A DNA stretch of 64,000 bases from Melittangium boletus DSM 14713 (GTDB lineage: Bacteria > Myxococcota > Myxococcia > Myxococcales > Myxococcaceae). The position numbers and the translations under genes were made by a program. Location: assembly GCF_002305855.1 (NCBI RefSeq), contig NZ_CP022163.1, forward strand, positions 1,984,292 through 2,048,291, read 5' to 3'. Shown here one piece after another: positions 33,301 through 41,227 of this stretch (position 1 is its first letter; every line of letters starts with the position of its first letter). The notes under the pieces were generated by a model, which worked only from the letters and a program-made list of their open reading frames with translations, searched no databases and was not told the origin of the DNA.

Positions 33301-35855
33301 CACGTCTTGTCGTCCCCGCTGACGTTGGACTGACCCATCGCCACGAGCGTCGGCTTCGGGCCCACCTCGAGGAAGACGCGGGCACCCGCCTCGCTCAAGG
33401 TCTCCATGCCCCGAGCGAACATCACGGGCTGACGCAGGTGATCGACCCAGTACCGGGGCGTCGTGATCTCCTCGCCGGCCTCGCGTCCGGTCAGGTTGGA
33501 GATGAGGCGGATCCTCGGAGCCTGGAGCCGGACCTTGCCCACTTCCCGGGAGAACTCCTCGAGGATGGGGTCCATCAGGGCCGAGTGGAAGGCATGCGAG
33601 ACGCGCAGCGGAGTGACCCGCCTGCCCTTCGCGCGCAACGCCTCCAGGCAATCGTTCACCAGGGCCTCGGGGCCCGAGATCACCGTGTTGCGCGGACCAT
33701 TGAGCGCCGCGAGGGACAGTCGGCCCTCGTACTTCGGCAGGAGCGCTTCCACCTCCGACGCTTCCGCGGACACGGCCGCCATCGTGCCCCCCGAGGGCAG
33801 CGACTGCATCAGCCGGGCGCGCGCGGCGATGAGCCCGAGCCCTTCCTCCAAGGTGAACACGCCCGCGAGGCAGGCCGCCACGAACTCGCCAACGGAGTGC
33901 CCCATCACGAAGTCCGGGACGATCCCCCACTGCATCCACACCTGGGCCAGGGAGTACTCCAGCGCGAACAGCGCGGGCTGGGTGAAACCCGTCTCATCCA
34001 GGCGGGCGCGCGCGCGGTCGTCACGCTCGGGCGGGTAGAGCAGGGACACGAGCGATTCGCCCAGCAGCGGGCGCAACACCTCGTCGCAGCGCAGCAGCGC
34101 CGCACGGAAGGCGGGCTCGGTCCGGAACAGTTCCTCCCCCATCCCGAGCCACTGCGCGCCCTGCCCCGTGAACAGGAAGGCGATTCGCGGCGAGCCCTCG
34201 GGGTTGCGCGCCTTCGAGTGCGCCCTCAAGCGCTCACGCAACGCGTCCCGCGACTCTCCCACGACGGCGAGCCGGTGCCGGAAACGGGCACGCCCGGTGT
34301 TGGCGGTGAAGCAGATGTCCTCGAGGGATTCCGCGCTGAGTTCGGGTCCGCCGAGCGCCTGCTCGAAACGCTGGGCGAGCTCCCCCAACGCCTCCGGGTT
34401 CCGGGCCGACAACGCCAGGATGTGGAGGGGTCTCGGGGTCTCCTCCGGCACCCGGGGCACGTCCGCCGGGGCCTCCTCGATGAGGACGTGGGCGTTGACG
34501 CCACTGAGACCGAAGCCGCTGGTGCCCGCGACACGGGGCTTGCCGCCCGCCGGCCACGGCGTCAGCTGGGTCGGGATGTTGATGCGAATCCGCTCCCAGT
34601 CAACGGCCGGGGTGGGATTGCGCAGGTGCAGGTGCGGCGGCAACGCGCTGTTGCGCAGTGACAGCACGACCTTGATCATCCCCGCGGCGCCCGCGGCGGA
34701 CTCCAGGTGCCCGAGGTTCGTCTTCGCCGAGCCAACGATCAGCGGCTGCGAGGGGCTTCTGCCCTGCCCCAGCACCGCGTCGAGAGCCCGCAGCTCGATG
34801 GGGTCGCCCAGCGGAGTGCCAGTTCCATGGGCTTCCACGTAGTTCACGTCGGAGGGGGCCAGACCCGCGGACTGCAACGCCTTGCTCAGCAGCTTCTCCT
34901 GGGCGGGTCCGTTGGGCACCGTCAAACCGCCGCTCGGTCCGTCGTGGTTCACCGCCGAGCCCCGGATGACGGCGAGAACCCGGTCCTTGTCCCGCCGCGC
35001 ATCCGACAACCGCTTGAGCACGAGGACACCGCAGCCCTCGCCCCGGCCGTAGCCGTTGGCGGACGCATCGAAGGTCTTCGAGCGCCCATCCGGAGCCAGG
35101 GCCCGCATCTTGGACAGGACGATGTTGTTGTCCGGCTGGAGGATGACGTTCACGCCGCCCGCGAGCGCGAGGGAGCACTCGCCCTGGCGCAGGGCCTGGC
35201 AGGCGAGGTGGGCGGACACGAGCGCCGAGGAGCAGGCCGTGGCGACCACCATGGAGGGGCCCTGGAGTCCCAGCACATAGGAGACGCGTCCCGCCGAGAA
35301 GCTCAGCTCGTTGCCAGTGCCCATGTACGGCAGGTCGCGGGTCTGGATGGCATTGAAGGGAACGCGGCCATAGTCGCTGCTGAGGAAGCCGACATAGACG
35401 CCCGTGTCGCTCCCCACCAGGGAGCTCGGGTCGATGCCCGCGTCCTCCAGGGCTTCCCAGGCGACCTCGAGCATGAGCCGCTGCTGCGGATCAACGTAGT
35501 TCGCCTCGCGCGGAGACAGGCCGAAGAACTCGCAATCGAAGTCGGCGATGGGCTGCGAGAGGAAGCCGCCCTCCCGCACGCTCATCTTCCATTCCGCGTC
35601 GGGATCCTTCGCGTAATAAGCCTCCACGTCCCAGCGGTCCGCGGGCACCTGGCCCACCGCGTCACGCCCGCTGCGCAACAAGTCCCAATACGTCTGAGGA
35701 TTGTTGGCCCCTCCGGGGAAACGGCACCCCATGCCAATGATGGCGATGGGCTCCGTGCGAGCCCGCTCCAGACCGTCGACGCGCGCGCGAAGGGTCTTGA
35801 TCGCCAGGGCCGCCTTCTGAAGGGGCGACAGCTCGGGATTTGAATCGTTGGACAT
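30324..35855 (-). CDS. Type I PKS, one module KS-AT-DH-KR-ACP
   Basis: A 1843-residue single-module PKS. An N-terminal coiled-coil docking helix (LQKAALAIKTLRARVDGLE) precedes KS (about 36-465; Cys208, His343, His383), AT (about 556-860; Ser654 in GHSVG and HAFHS at 754-758, indicating malonyl-CoA), DH (about 931-1215; HVVYGQLIMP with His963), KR (about 1455-1640; GGLGGLG, IDD motif, Ser1591, Tyr1604, Asn1608 intact) and ACP (Ser1759 in GMDSL). No ER is present, so each use adds a double bond. The acidic C-terminal tail (ELDELLADVDDMDESQLQTLM) looks like a docking segment. It is transcribed last, after a TE-bearing NRPS, which breaks colinearity; iterative use or earlier action is likely. Confidence 0.93.
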   Translation of the reverse strand: MSNDSNPELSPLQKAALAIKTLRARVDGLERARTEPIAIIGMGCRFPGGANNPQTYWDLLRSGRDAVGQVPADRWDVEAYYAKDPDAEWKMSVREGGFLSQPIADFDCEFFGLSPREANYVDPQQRLMLEVAWEALEDAGIDPSSLVGSDTGVYVGFLSSDYGRVPFNAIQTRDLPYMGTGNELSFSAGRVSYVLGLQGPSMVVATACSSALVSAHLACQALRQGECSLALAGGVNVILQPDNNIVLSKMRALAPDGRSKTFDASANGYGRGEGCGVLVLKRLSDARRDKDRVLAVIRGSAVNHDGPSGGLTVPNGPAQEKLLSKALQSAGLAPSDVNYVEAHGTGTPLGDPIELRALDAVLGQGRSPSQPLIVGSAKTNLGHLESAAGAAGMIKVVLSLRNSALPPHLHLRNPTPAVDWERIRINIPTQLTPWPAGGKPRVAGTSGFGLSGVNAHVLIEEAPADVPRVPEETPRPLHILALSARNPEALGELAQRFEQALGGPELSAESLEDICFTANTGRARFRHRLAVVGESRDALRERLRAHSKARNPEGSPRIAFLFTGQGAQWLGMGEELFRTEPAFRAALLRCDEVLRPLLGESLVSLLYPPERDDRARARLDETGFTQPALFALEYSLAQVWMQWGIVPDFVMGHSVGEFVAACLAGVFTLEEGLGLIAARARLMQSLPSGGTMAAVSAEASEVEALLPKYEGRLSLAALNGPRNTVISGPEALVNDCLEALRAKGRRVTPLRVSHAFHSALMDPILEEFSREVGKVRLQAPRIRLISNLTGREAGEEITTPRYWVDHLRQPVMFARGMETLSEAGARVFLEVGPKPTLVAMGQSNVSGDDKTWLASLRPEHSDWRQMLEGLAALYVAGAPVNWKGLDEGRDRRKVALPSYPFQRKKHWLALSGASWDRAGLQPQAPTRDDSAHPLLGHLQASPSRVRQFESQVGASKPAFLKDHVVYGQLIMPGAAYVEMGLAAGRALFGKAGATVEELAFSQALLLPEKGTSRVHLLFTPEGGRAGRFEIYSQGDAGEGDSEPSWNLHAHGKLSAAEAPSAGSSVDLASLRTRVATAVPVDAYYEKLGRAGLAYGPSFRPIRGLWRGTNEALGQLSLDGAAEADAGLYGLSPALLDGCFQMVGAVLEEEGDSAFLPVGVGRIRVHAPGARAVWVHARIARNDNPKEPGFTCELQLLTPEGGLVAEVERLSLRRVTREGLLGARDKRLRNWLYELEWQEKPLVERSAAEAPAGAPWCFLLADKKGVGQGLAGRLQESGWRVVMVPAGEDSAAARSPSEALQATLADAGPSPLQVIDLWSLDGSEQVPEDALRHSTRVLELAQTLVRAQRNGSASLWVVTRGAQSTGEGEVISHLGSTPLWGLGKSIHREHPDLRCRRVDLDPSAPAHEVEQMHAELLGGDGEDEIALRGKARRVARLARSRRLQLSNDESGPALREDASYVITGGLGGLGLAVAERLAERGVRHLVLLGRSEPGAEAKARLEALTGRGVDVRLVRCDVSVAADLERAMAGLVGKSPPIRGVVHSAGVIDDGLLMQMTPERFARVFASKVSGGWNLHRVLEGAELDFFVIFSSAASLIGSAGQANYVAANAFLDGLAHLRQARGLPALSLNWGAWAEVGAAAQAQLQRRMEQLGFGVIPLVDGLRIFEQSLSLRGQLGILPVDWTILGRRGSSPLYEAFVGKAVRSSEGEGIRQKLELLPAGERLAALREHVGAVVNGVLGRPPTDAIDPTEGFFDLGMDSLMSVELRNVLQRGLGISLPATVAFDNPNVDALVAYLAAEVLGTTTEEQAAPTQEAAEDVELDELLADVDDMDESQLQTLMRKGR

Positions 35856-35924
35856 CGTCCTGTACCTCGTGAAGCGAAGGCGTGAACAGCTTTGAAATCA
35901 CATGCCATCCCAGAGGATGGCGTC

Positions 35925-36986
35925 TCACGTGCGAGGGGTCGCGGACAACCAGCCCGAGCCGACAAGCCACTGGTGGGCCTGTGCGAGCCGATCCACACAG
36001 GACGCACGAGTCAGTTCCTGCTGGAGTCCCGCCTCGACATGCTTGCGTTCGTAGGCGTGGAGGGCTTTTTCAACCACCGGGTTCATCCGGAAGTATCCCT
36101 TCCGCAAGATCATGCGGCACTGGTAGTCGATCGCATCGGAGCCGGCGTCCAGCAGCATCTTGATGAGGAGCAGTGGATCCCGGACCTCCAGCAACCAACG
36201 GGCGAAGCCCCAATTGGCCGTTCCCTCGCGGAAGTCCGCGGTGAGGAACTTCGACATCCGGCCATTTCCCAGCGACAGCAGCAAGATGTTGGACAGGTCG
36301 GGAGGCTCGGACTCCATCGACTCCTCACGGCCCATCTCGCGAAGGGCCGAGGCGAGTCCCACGAGCGACGGATTGTTGGCGTAGACCCCACCGTCGACAT
36401 AGCCGCTGCCCTGTCCGCGCAGCCCCTGGTAGATGGGATAGACGAGCGGCGGCGAACCACTGCGCATCAAGACATCGACCAGCAACTCATTCAAATCTGG
36501 CTCGTCCGGACCTCCGACGTTGTGGAAGACCTTCGGCCGCCAGATGCGCAATCCCCGGCGCTGCCCGTCCAGCTGGAACGCGGGAATCACGAGCTTCTTC
36601 TTGAGGTCCCCCAGCGTCGTGGTGGCGCCGAAGTAGCCACAGAAGAAGTCGCGCATGTACCGGGAGTCGACCAGGGAGCTGGAACCCGCCAGCGTGCGCA
36701 TGAGCCGGCCAGGAGAGACTCCCTTCTTGTTCATGGCCACGACCTCGCTCCAGAAGTCGATGCTCCTGGAGAGAGCCGCGTCTGGATCCTCCTCCCGGGC
36801 GAAGAACGCCGCGTTGAACGCGCCCGCCGAGGAGCCCACGAACAGGTCCACCTGATTCAACAGCGCGCGGGTGTCTCCCGCGTCATCGAGCATCCTCCGG
36901 AGTGACTGGAGGATGCCCGCCGTGATGTAACCCTCTCCCCCGGCGACGGGAGAGCCATCCATCGCCAGGATCCGGCGCACGGTCAC
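35925..36986 (-). CDS. Patatin-like phospholipase inside the PKS/NRPS operon
   Basis: A 353-residue patatin-family protein. The Ser/Asp dyad is clear: Ser53 in VGSSAGAF and Asp198 in YVDGGVYANN. The oxyanion loop is altered: instead of DGGGxRG the N-terminus reads MDGSPVAGGEGYI with no Arg. It starts at GTG 36986, overlapping the NRPS stop in GTGA, so it is translationally coupled. It has no signal peptide. It could hydrolyse lipids, act as an acyltransferase or esterase on the product, or serve membrane delivery of a hydrophobic polyene. Members of this family are rare in PKS operons and the role is unknown. Confidence 0.85.
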   Translation of the reverse strand: MTVRRILAMDGSPVAGGEGYITAGILQSLRRMLDDAGDTRALLNQVDLFVGSSAGAFNAAFFAREEDPDAALSRSIDFWSEVVAMNKKGVSPGRLMRTLAGSSSLVDSRYMRDFFCGYFGATTTLGDLKKKLVIPAFQLDGQRRGLRIWRPKVFHNVGGPDEPDLNELLVDVLMRSGSPPLVYPIYQGLRGQGSGYVDGGVYANNPSLVGLASALREMGREESMESEPPDLSNILLLSLGNGRMSKFLTADFREGTANWGFARWLLEVRDPLLLIKMLLDAGSDAIDYQCRMILRKGYFRMNPVVEKALHAYERKHVEAGLQQELTRASCVDRLAQAHQWLVGSGWLSATPRT

Positions 36987-39900
36987 GCGGCCCCCACGGA
37001 GCCGGTCTTGTCCAGGCACTCCTGCAGCCGCTGGGACAGCGTGGCGACATTCTGCTCGTCCATGATCAGCGACAGGTGATTGCCGGGCAATGGAATCACT
37101 TCCATGTGGGACCGGGCGAACTTGCGCACGCTCTCGACGAGCAGATCGCTCTCGGGGTTCTCTTGCGCTGCCCGGAAGAGGATGGCGCTGCCACCGTACG
37201 AGTTGAAGGCGTAACGGTATTCGGCCCGCATGGTGGCGGTGAAGTTCCGGGTGGTGCGAACGACATCCCGCAGGACACCGCGCAGCGAGGCGCGCTGCCC
37301 CTCCGCGTCCTTGAGCAGGAGTTCCCGCCCCGACTCGGGCAACCCAATCCCGAGCCATCCGCCCACGCGCCTCACGCTCTCGTAATCGCGCGGCAATGGC
37401 GTCTTCGCCAACGCCTTCACCAACTGGGAGCCCGTGCGGAGCCATTCGCGCGGACCCTTGCGGTCCTGGGCCGCGCCATCGATGAGCGCGAGCAACGCGA
37501 CCTCCTCTCCCTGGGCCTCGAGTTGCCGCGCCATCTCGCAAATGACGAGGCCGCCAAAGGACCACCCCGCGAGCCGGTACGGTCCGCGCGGTTGCAGCCG
37601 CCGCATGGCCTCCACGTAGAGCGCCGCGGTCTCCTCGATGGTCACCGGAGGCGTCTGGTCATTCATGACTCCCGGCATCTGGAAGCCGAAGACGGGCTGA
37701 TCCGGACTCAGGTTCCGGGCCAGGGAGACATAGACGGCCGGACTTCCCGCGGACGGCGGCGCGACGAACAGGGGAGGCTTGCGTCCCGTCCGCCGCAACG
37801 CCACCACGCACTCGGGCAGCGGCCCGGACGAGGTCAACGTCGCGGAATGCTCGTCGATGAACCGGCCCAGGCTCCTGACCGTGAGATGTTCGAAGATCTC
37901 GTTGAGGGGGAGCTCAATCCCGAGCTGGTCGCGGATGAGGCCAACGAGGGAGACCGCGAGGAGGGAGTTGCCCCCCAGCTCGAAGAAGCTCTCCTCGACC
38001 GAGACCGTGGCGATTCCCAGCAACTGGCCGAAGAGGCGCTGCAACTGACGCTCCGTCGCGCTCAGCTCCGTCGGCACCGCCCTCGCGGTGGACTCGGACG
38101 CGGGCTCGGCCAGCCGCGGCAGCGCCTTGCGGTCGATCTTCCCGCTGGGCGTGAGCGGCATCTGTTCGAGGACGACGAAGACGGAGGGAATCATGTACTC
38201 GGGGACCAGGCCCCGGAGGAACTTCCCGAGTTCCGCCTTCAGCTCCCCCTCCGCTCCTTCCTCCTGGAGCTCTGGCTGGACGAAGGCCACCAGACGCAAC
38301 TCTCCGCTCGGAGCGGGCCGCGCCACCACGGCGGCATGGACGAGTTCGGGATGTCCCGCGAGGGCGGATTCGATCTCCCCCGGCTCGACCCGGTGCCCGC
38401 GGATCTTCAACTGGTCGTCCAGCCGTCCCAGGTACTCGATGTTCCCGTCCGGGAGATAGCGCGCCTGATCGCCCGTGCGATAGAGCCGGGCCGAGAGGGC
38501 GCCCGGGAACTCCGCCTCGAAGGGATTCGGGATGAACCGCGCGGCCGTCAGCTCCGGACGCCCCAGGTAGCCCCGCGCCAGCCCGACGCCTCCGATGAAC
38601 AGCTCTCCTGGGACGCCAATCGGCACGGGCTGCTGGTGACGATCCAGGATGTAGAGCTGCATGTTGGAGATCGGCCGCCCGATGGGAATCCGCTCGGGAA
38701 GCGGCGCGCCGTCCGCCGGTACGTCGTGGATGCAGCAAGCCACGGCGGCCTCGGTCGGACCGTATTCATTGATGATCCGCGTGGCGGGCCGCCGCTCCCG
38801 CCAGCTCGCCAGATGCGAGGCATGGAGCCCTTCTCCACCGAGAACGATCGCGTTCGTTCTCTCGAACACCCGCTGGGCCCGGCCCAGGCCGTCGAAGGCC
38901 CGCAGGTGCGAGGGCGTCATCTTGATGAAGCTCAGGTCCCGCTCGGGATAGTCCTCCGAGGCCAACAGATCGATCTCCTGTCCCCGGGGCAGCAGGAACA
39001 GGGTGCGACCCGCGAGCAGGGGAGCGAAGAGGCTCGTCAGCGTGCCATCGAAGCTGACGGAGCCGAGCACCGGACTGCCCGAGCCATCCTGGAGCCGGTA
39101 GGCCTCCACGCACCACGACAGGTAGTTGATGATGCTGCGGTGGGTGATCTCCGTGCCCTTCGGCTGTCCCGTCGAACCCGAGGTGTAGAGGATGTAGGCG
39201 AGGTGTTCCGGACCGGTCTCGCGGCGCAACTCCTTGCCCGTGGCGTCCGGGATGAACTCTCCCGCCTCGTCCACCTCCAGCAGGGTCAGATGGCCGAGCC
39301 CCGAGAGACGTCCCGCCAGGGACTCCTCGAAGATCAACACCCGGGGGTTGGCGTCCCCGAGCATGTGGCGCATGCGATTCAGGGGCTCGTCCGGATCGAG
39401 CGCGAGGAAGGCGCCGCCCGCCTTGAGCACCGCCAGGAGGCTCACGAGGAGCTGGGGGGAGCGGTCCAGGTGGACGCCCACCACGGACTCGGGCCCGACG
39501 CCCAGTTCCTGCAAGTGCACGGCGAGCTGTTCACTGCGCCGGGCGAGCTCTCCATAGGTGAGCACCCGGTCCTCCATGACGATGGCACGGGCGTCCGGAG
39601 TCCGGCTCGCCTGCGCGTCGATGAGCGCGTGCAGGCAGTGCTCGCTGGGATAGTCCCGCCGGGTGTCGTTCCACTGCCGGAGCACGCGCTCCCGGTCCGC
39701 CTGGGACAGCAGCGGCAGCTCGGCCACCGGCCGCTGGGGCTCGTCCACGAGCGCTCCCAGGAGGGTCTGGAAGCAGTCCGTGTAGTGCTGGATCGTGCTC
39801 CGGTCGTAGAGGTCCCGGCTGAACACGAACCGCCCCGTGAGCTGGTCCCCGTAGTCCTCCACGAAGAGGTTGAGATCGAAGCGGGAAATGGTGGTTTCGA

Positions 39901-41227
39901 ACTCCAGGGGCCGGACCTTCAACCCGGGCCCATCCAGGGAGTCGTCCTGCATGCGGACCCAGGCGAACAACACCTGGAACAACGGGTTGTAGCCCAGGGT
40001 CCTCGGCGGCTTCAGCTCCTCCACCAGGACGTCGAAGGGCAGATCCTGGTGCGCCAGCGCCTCCAACACCATCTCGCGCACGCGCTCCAGCACCGTGGAG
40101 AAACCGGGGTTGCCCGAGAGGTCCAGGCGCATCACCAGGTTGTCCACGAAGAAGCCCACCAGGGGCTCGAGCTCCTTGCGGCTCCGGTTGATGGAGTTGG
40201 AACCCAGCACCAGATCCTCGCGCCCCGTGAGCCGGTGGAGGAGCACGAAGAACGCGGCCATCATGCCCATGAACGGCGTGGCGTTGACGCCATGGCTCAA
40301 GGTCTTGAGTGCCTTCGTGAGCGAAGGTCCGATCTCGAAGCGAACCTCGCCACCCGCGTCGGTGCGCGCGAGCGGACGAACGCGATCCCCGGGAACCTCG
40401 AGCAGCGGAGGCATTCCGGCCAGCTTCCCGCGCCAGTAGTCCACCAGCCCCTTGCGGACGTCGCCCGCGAGATGGCCTCGTTGCCAGACGGCGAAGTCCG
40501 CGTACTGCAGGGGCAGGGGCGGAAGCGTGACCGTCTGCCCACTGGCGTAGGCCGCGTAGAGCGTGACGAGTTCACGGATGAGGATCACCCTCGCCCAGAC
40601 GTCCGCCGTGATGTGGTGCATCTCGAGCTGGATGAACTGCTCCGTCGAGCCCCGGTTGATGACCAGCAGCCGCACCAGCGGGCCCCGGGCGAGATCGAAG
40701 GGTTGCTCGCCCGCGCGCTGGAGGAACCGCTCGACACCGGCCGGTTCGAGGGCGAGGACCTCGCGCTCGTCGAGCACGCGGAAGCCGATACGCGGCTCGG
40801 CGTCGACGATCTGCACGGGAGAACCCTCATGCTCCGCGTAGCGCGTGCGAAGGATCTCGTGGCGGCGAACGATCTCGATGAAACAACGCTCGAGGATCTC
40901 CGGCTCCAGACGCCCCTGGACCTGCATGGGCATGGTCAGGTTGTAGGTGGAGTTACCGGGCTCCAGGCGATCCAGGATCCACAACCGCTGCTGCCCGTAG
41001 GACAACGGAGCGGGTCCGTTCCGAGGAGCAGGAAGGATCGGGTTCTCGTCCTTCGCCCGATCCCGCTCGCGCAGCAACGCGAGCAATTCGCTCTTCCGCT
41101 CGCTCAACGCCTGGCGCAACTCCGCGCTCGCGGCTCCCTTCGGGCCCCGAAGCCGCAATTGCTCTCCATCCGCCCAGACCTCCAGGCCGCGCCGGTTCAG
41201 CTCGGAGAGCAGCTCTGCCAGACTCAT
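36983..41227 (-). CDS. Terminal NRPS module C-A-PCP-TE, Asn-like specificity
   Basis: A 1414-residue protein with a TubC-type N-terminal docking domain (1-55), C domain (about 70-500; HHITADV, catalytic His205 kept but the usual Gly replaced by Val), A domain (about 525-1040; YTSGSTGQPKG, EYGPTE, Lys1030), PCP (Ser1088 in GGNSL) and TE (Ser1223 in GWSFGG). Aligning with GrsA by eye gives the ten-residue code D-G-T-K-V-G-E-V-A-(K), closest to asparagine codes (DLTKLGEVGK), with the Gly at position two as main difference. It would attach an amino acid to the polyketide and release the product as acid. The start overlaps the upstream PKS stop in ATGA. Confidence 0.9.
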   Translation of the reverse strand: MSLAELLSELNRRGLEVWADGEQLRLRGPKGAASAELRQALSERKSELLALLRERDRAKDENPILPAPRNGPAPLSYGQQRLWILDRLEPGNSTYNLTMPMQVQGRLEPEILERCFIEIVRRHEILRTRYAEHEGSPVQIVDAEPRIGFRVLDEREVLALEPAGVERFLQRAGEQPFDLARGPLVRLLVINRGSTEQFIQLEMHHITADVWARVILIRELVTLYAAYASGQTVTLPPLPLQYADFAVWQRGHLAGDVRKGLVDYWRGKLAGMPPLLEVPGDRVRPLARTDAGGEVRFEIGPSLTKALKTLSHGVNATPFMGMMAAFFVLLHRLTGREDLVLGSNSINRSRKELEPLVGFFVDNLVMRLDLSGNPGFSTVLERVREMVLEALAHQDLPFDVLVEELKPPRTLGYNPLFQVLFAWVRMQDDSLDGPGLKVRPLEFETTISRFDLNLFVEDYGDQLTGRFVFSRDLYDRSTIQHYTDCFQTLLGALVDEPQRPVAELPLLSQADRERVLRQWNDTRRDYPSEHCLHALIDAQASRTPDARAIVMEDRVLTYGELARRSEQLAVHLQELGVGPESVVGVHLDRSPQLLVSLLAVLKAGGAFLALDPDEPLNRMRHMLGDANPRVLIFEESLAGRLSGLGHLTLLEVDEAGEFIPDATGKELRRETGPEHLAYILYTSGSTGQPKGTEITHRSIINYLSWCVEAYRLQDGSGSPVLGSVSFDGTLTSLFAPLLAGRTLFLLPRGQEIDLLASEDYPERDLSFIKMTPSHLRAFDGLGRAQRVFERTNAIVLGGEGLHASHLASWRERRPATRIINEYGPTEAAVACCIHDVPADGAPLPERIPIGRPISNMQLYILDRHQQPVPIGVPGELFIGGVGLARGYLGRPELTAARFIPNPFEAEFPGALSARLYRTGDQARYLPDGNIEYLGRLDDQLKIRGHRVEPGEIESALAGHPELVHAAVVARPAPSGELRLVAFVQPELQEEGAEGELKAELGKFLRGLVPEYMIPSVFVVLEQMPLTPSGKIDRKALPRLAEPASESTARAVPTELSATERQLQRLFGQLLGIATVSVEESFFELGGNSLLAVSLVGLIRDQLGIELPLNEIFEHLTVRSLGRFIDEHSATLTSSGPLPECVVALRRTGRKPPLFVAPPSAGSPAVYVSLARNLSPDQPVFGFQMPGVMNDQTPPVTIEETAALYVEAMRRLQPRGPYRLAGWSFGGLVICEMARQLEAQGEEVALLALIDGAAQDRKGPREWLRTGSQLVKALAKTPLPRDYESVRRVGGWLGIGLPESGRELLLKDAEGQRASLRGVLRDVVRTTRNFTATMRAEYRYAFNSYGGSAILFRAAQENPESDLLVESVRKFARSHMEVIPLPGNHLSLIMDEQNVATLSQRLQECLDKTGSVGAA

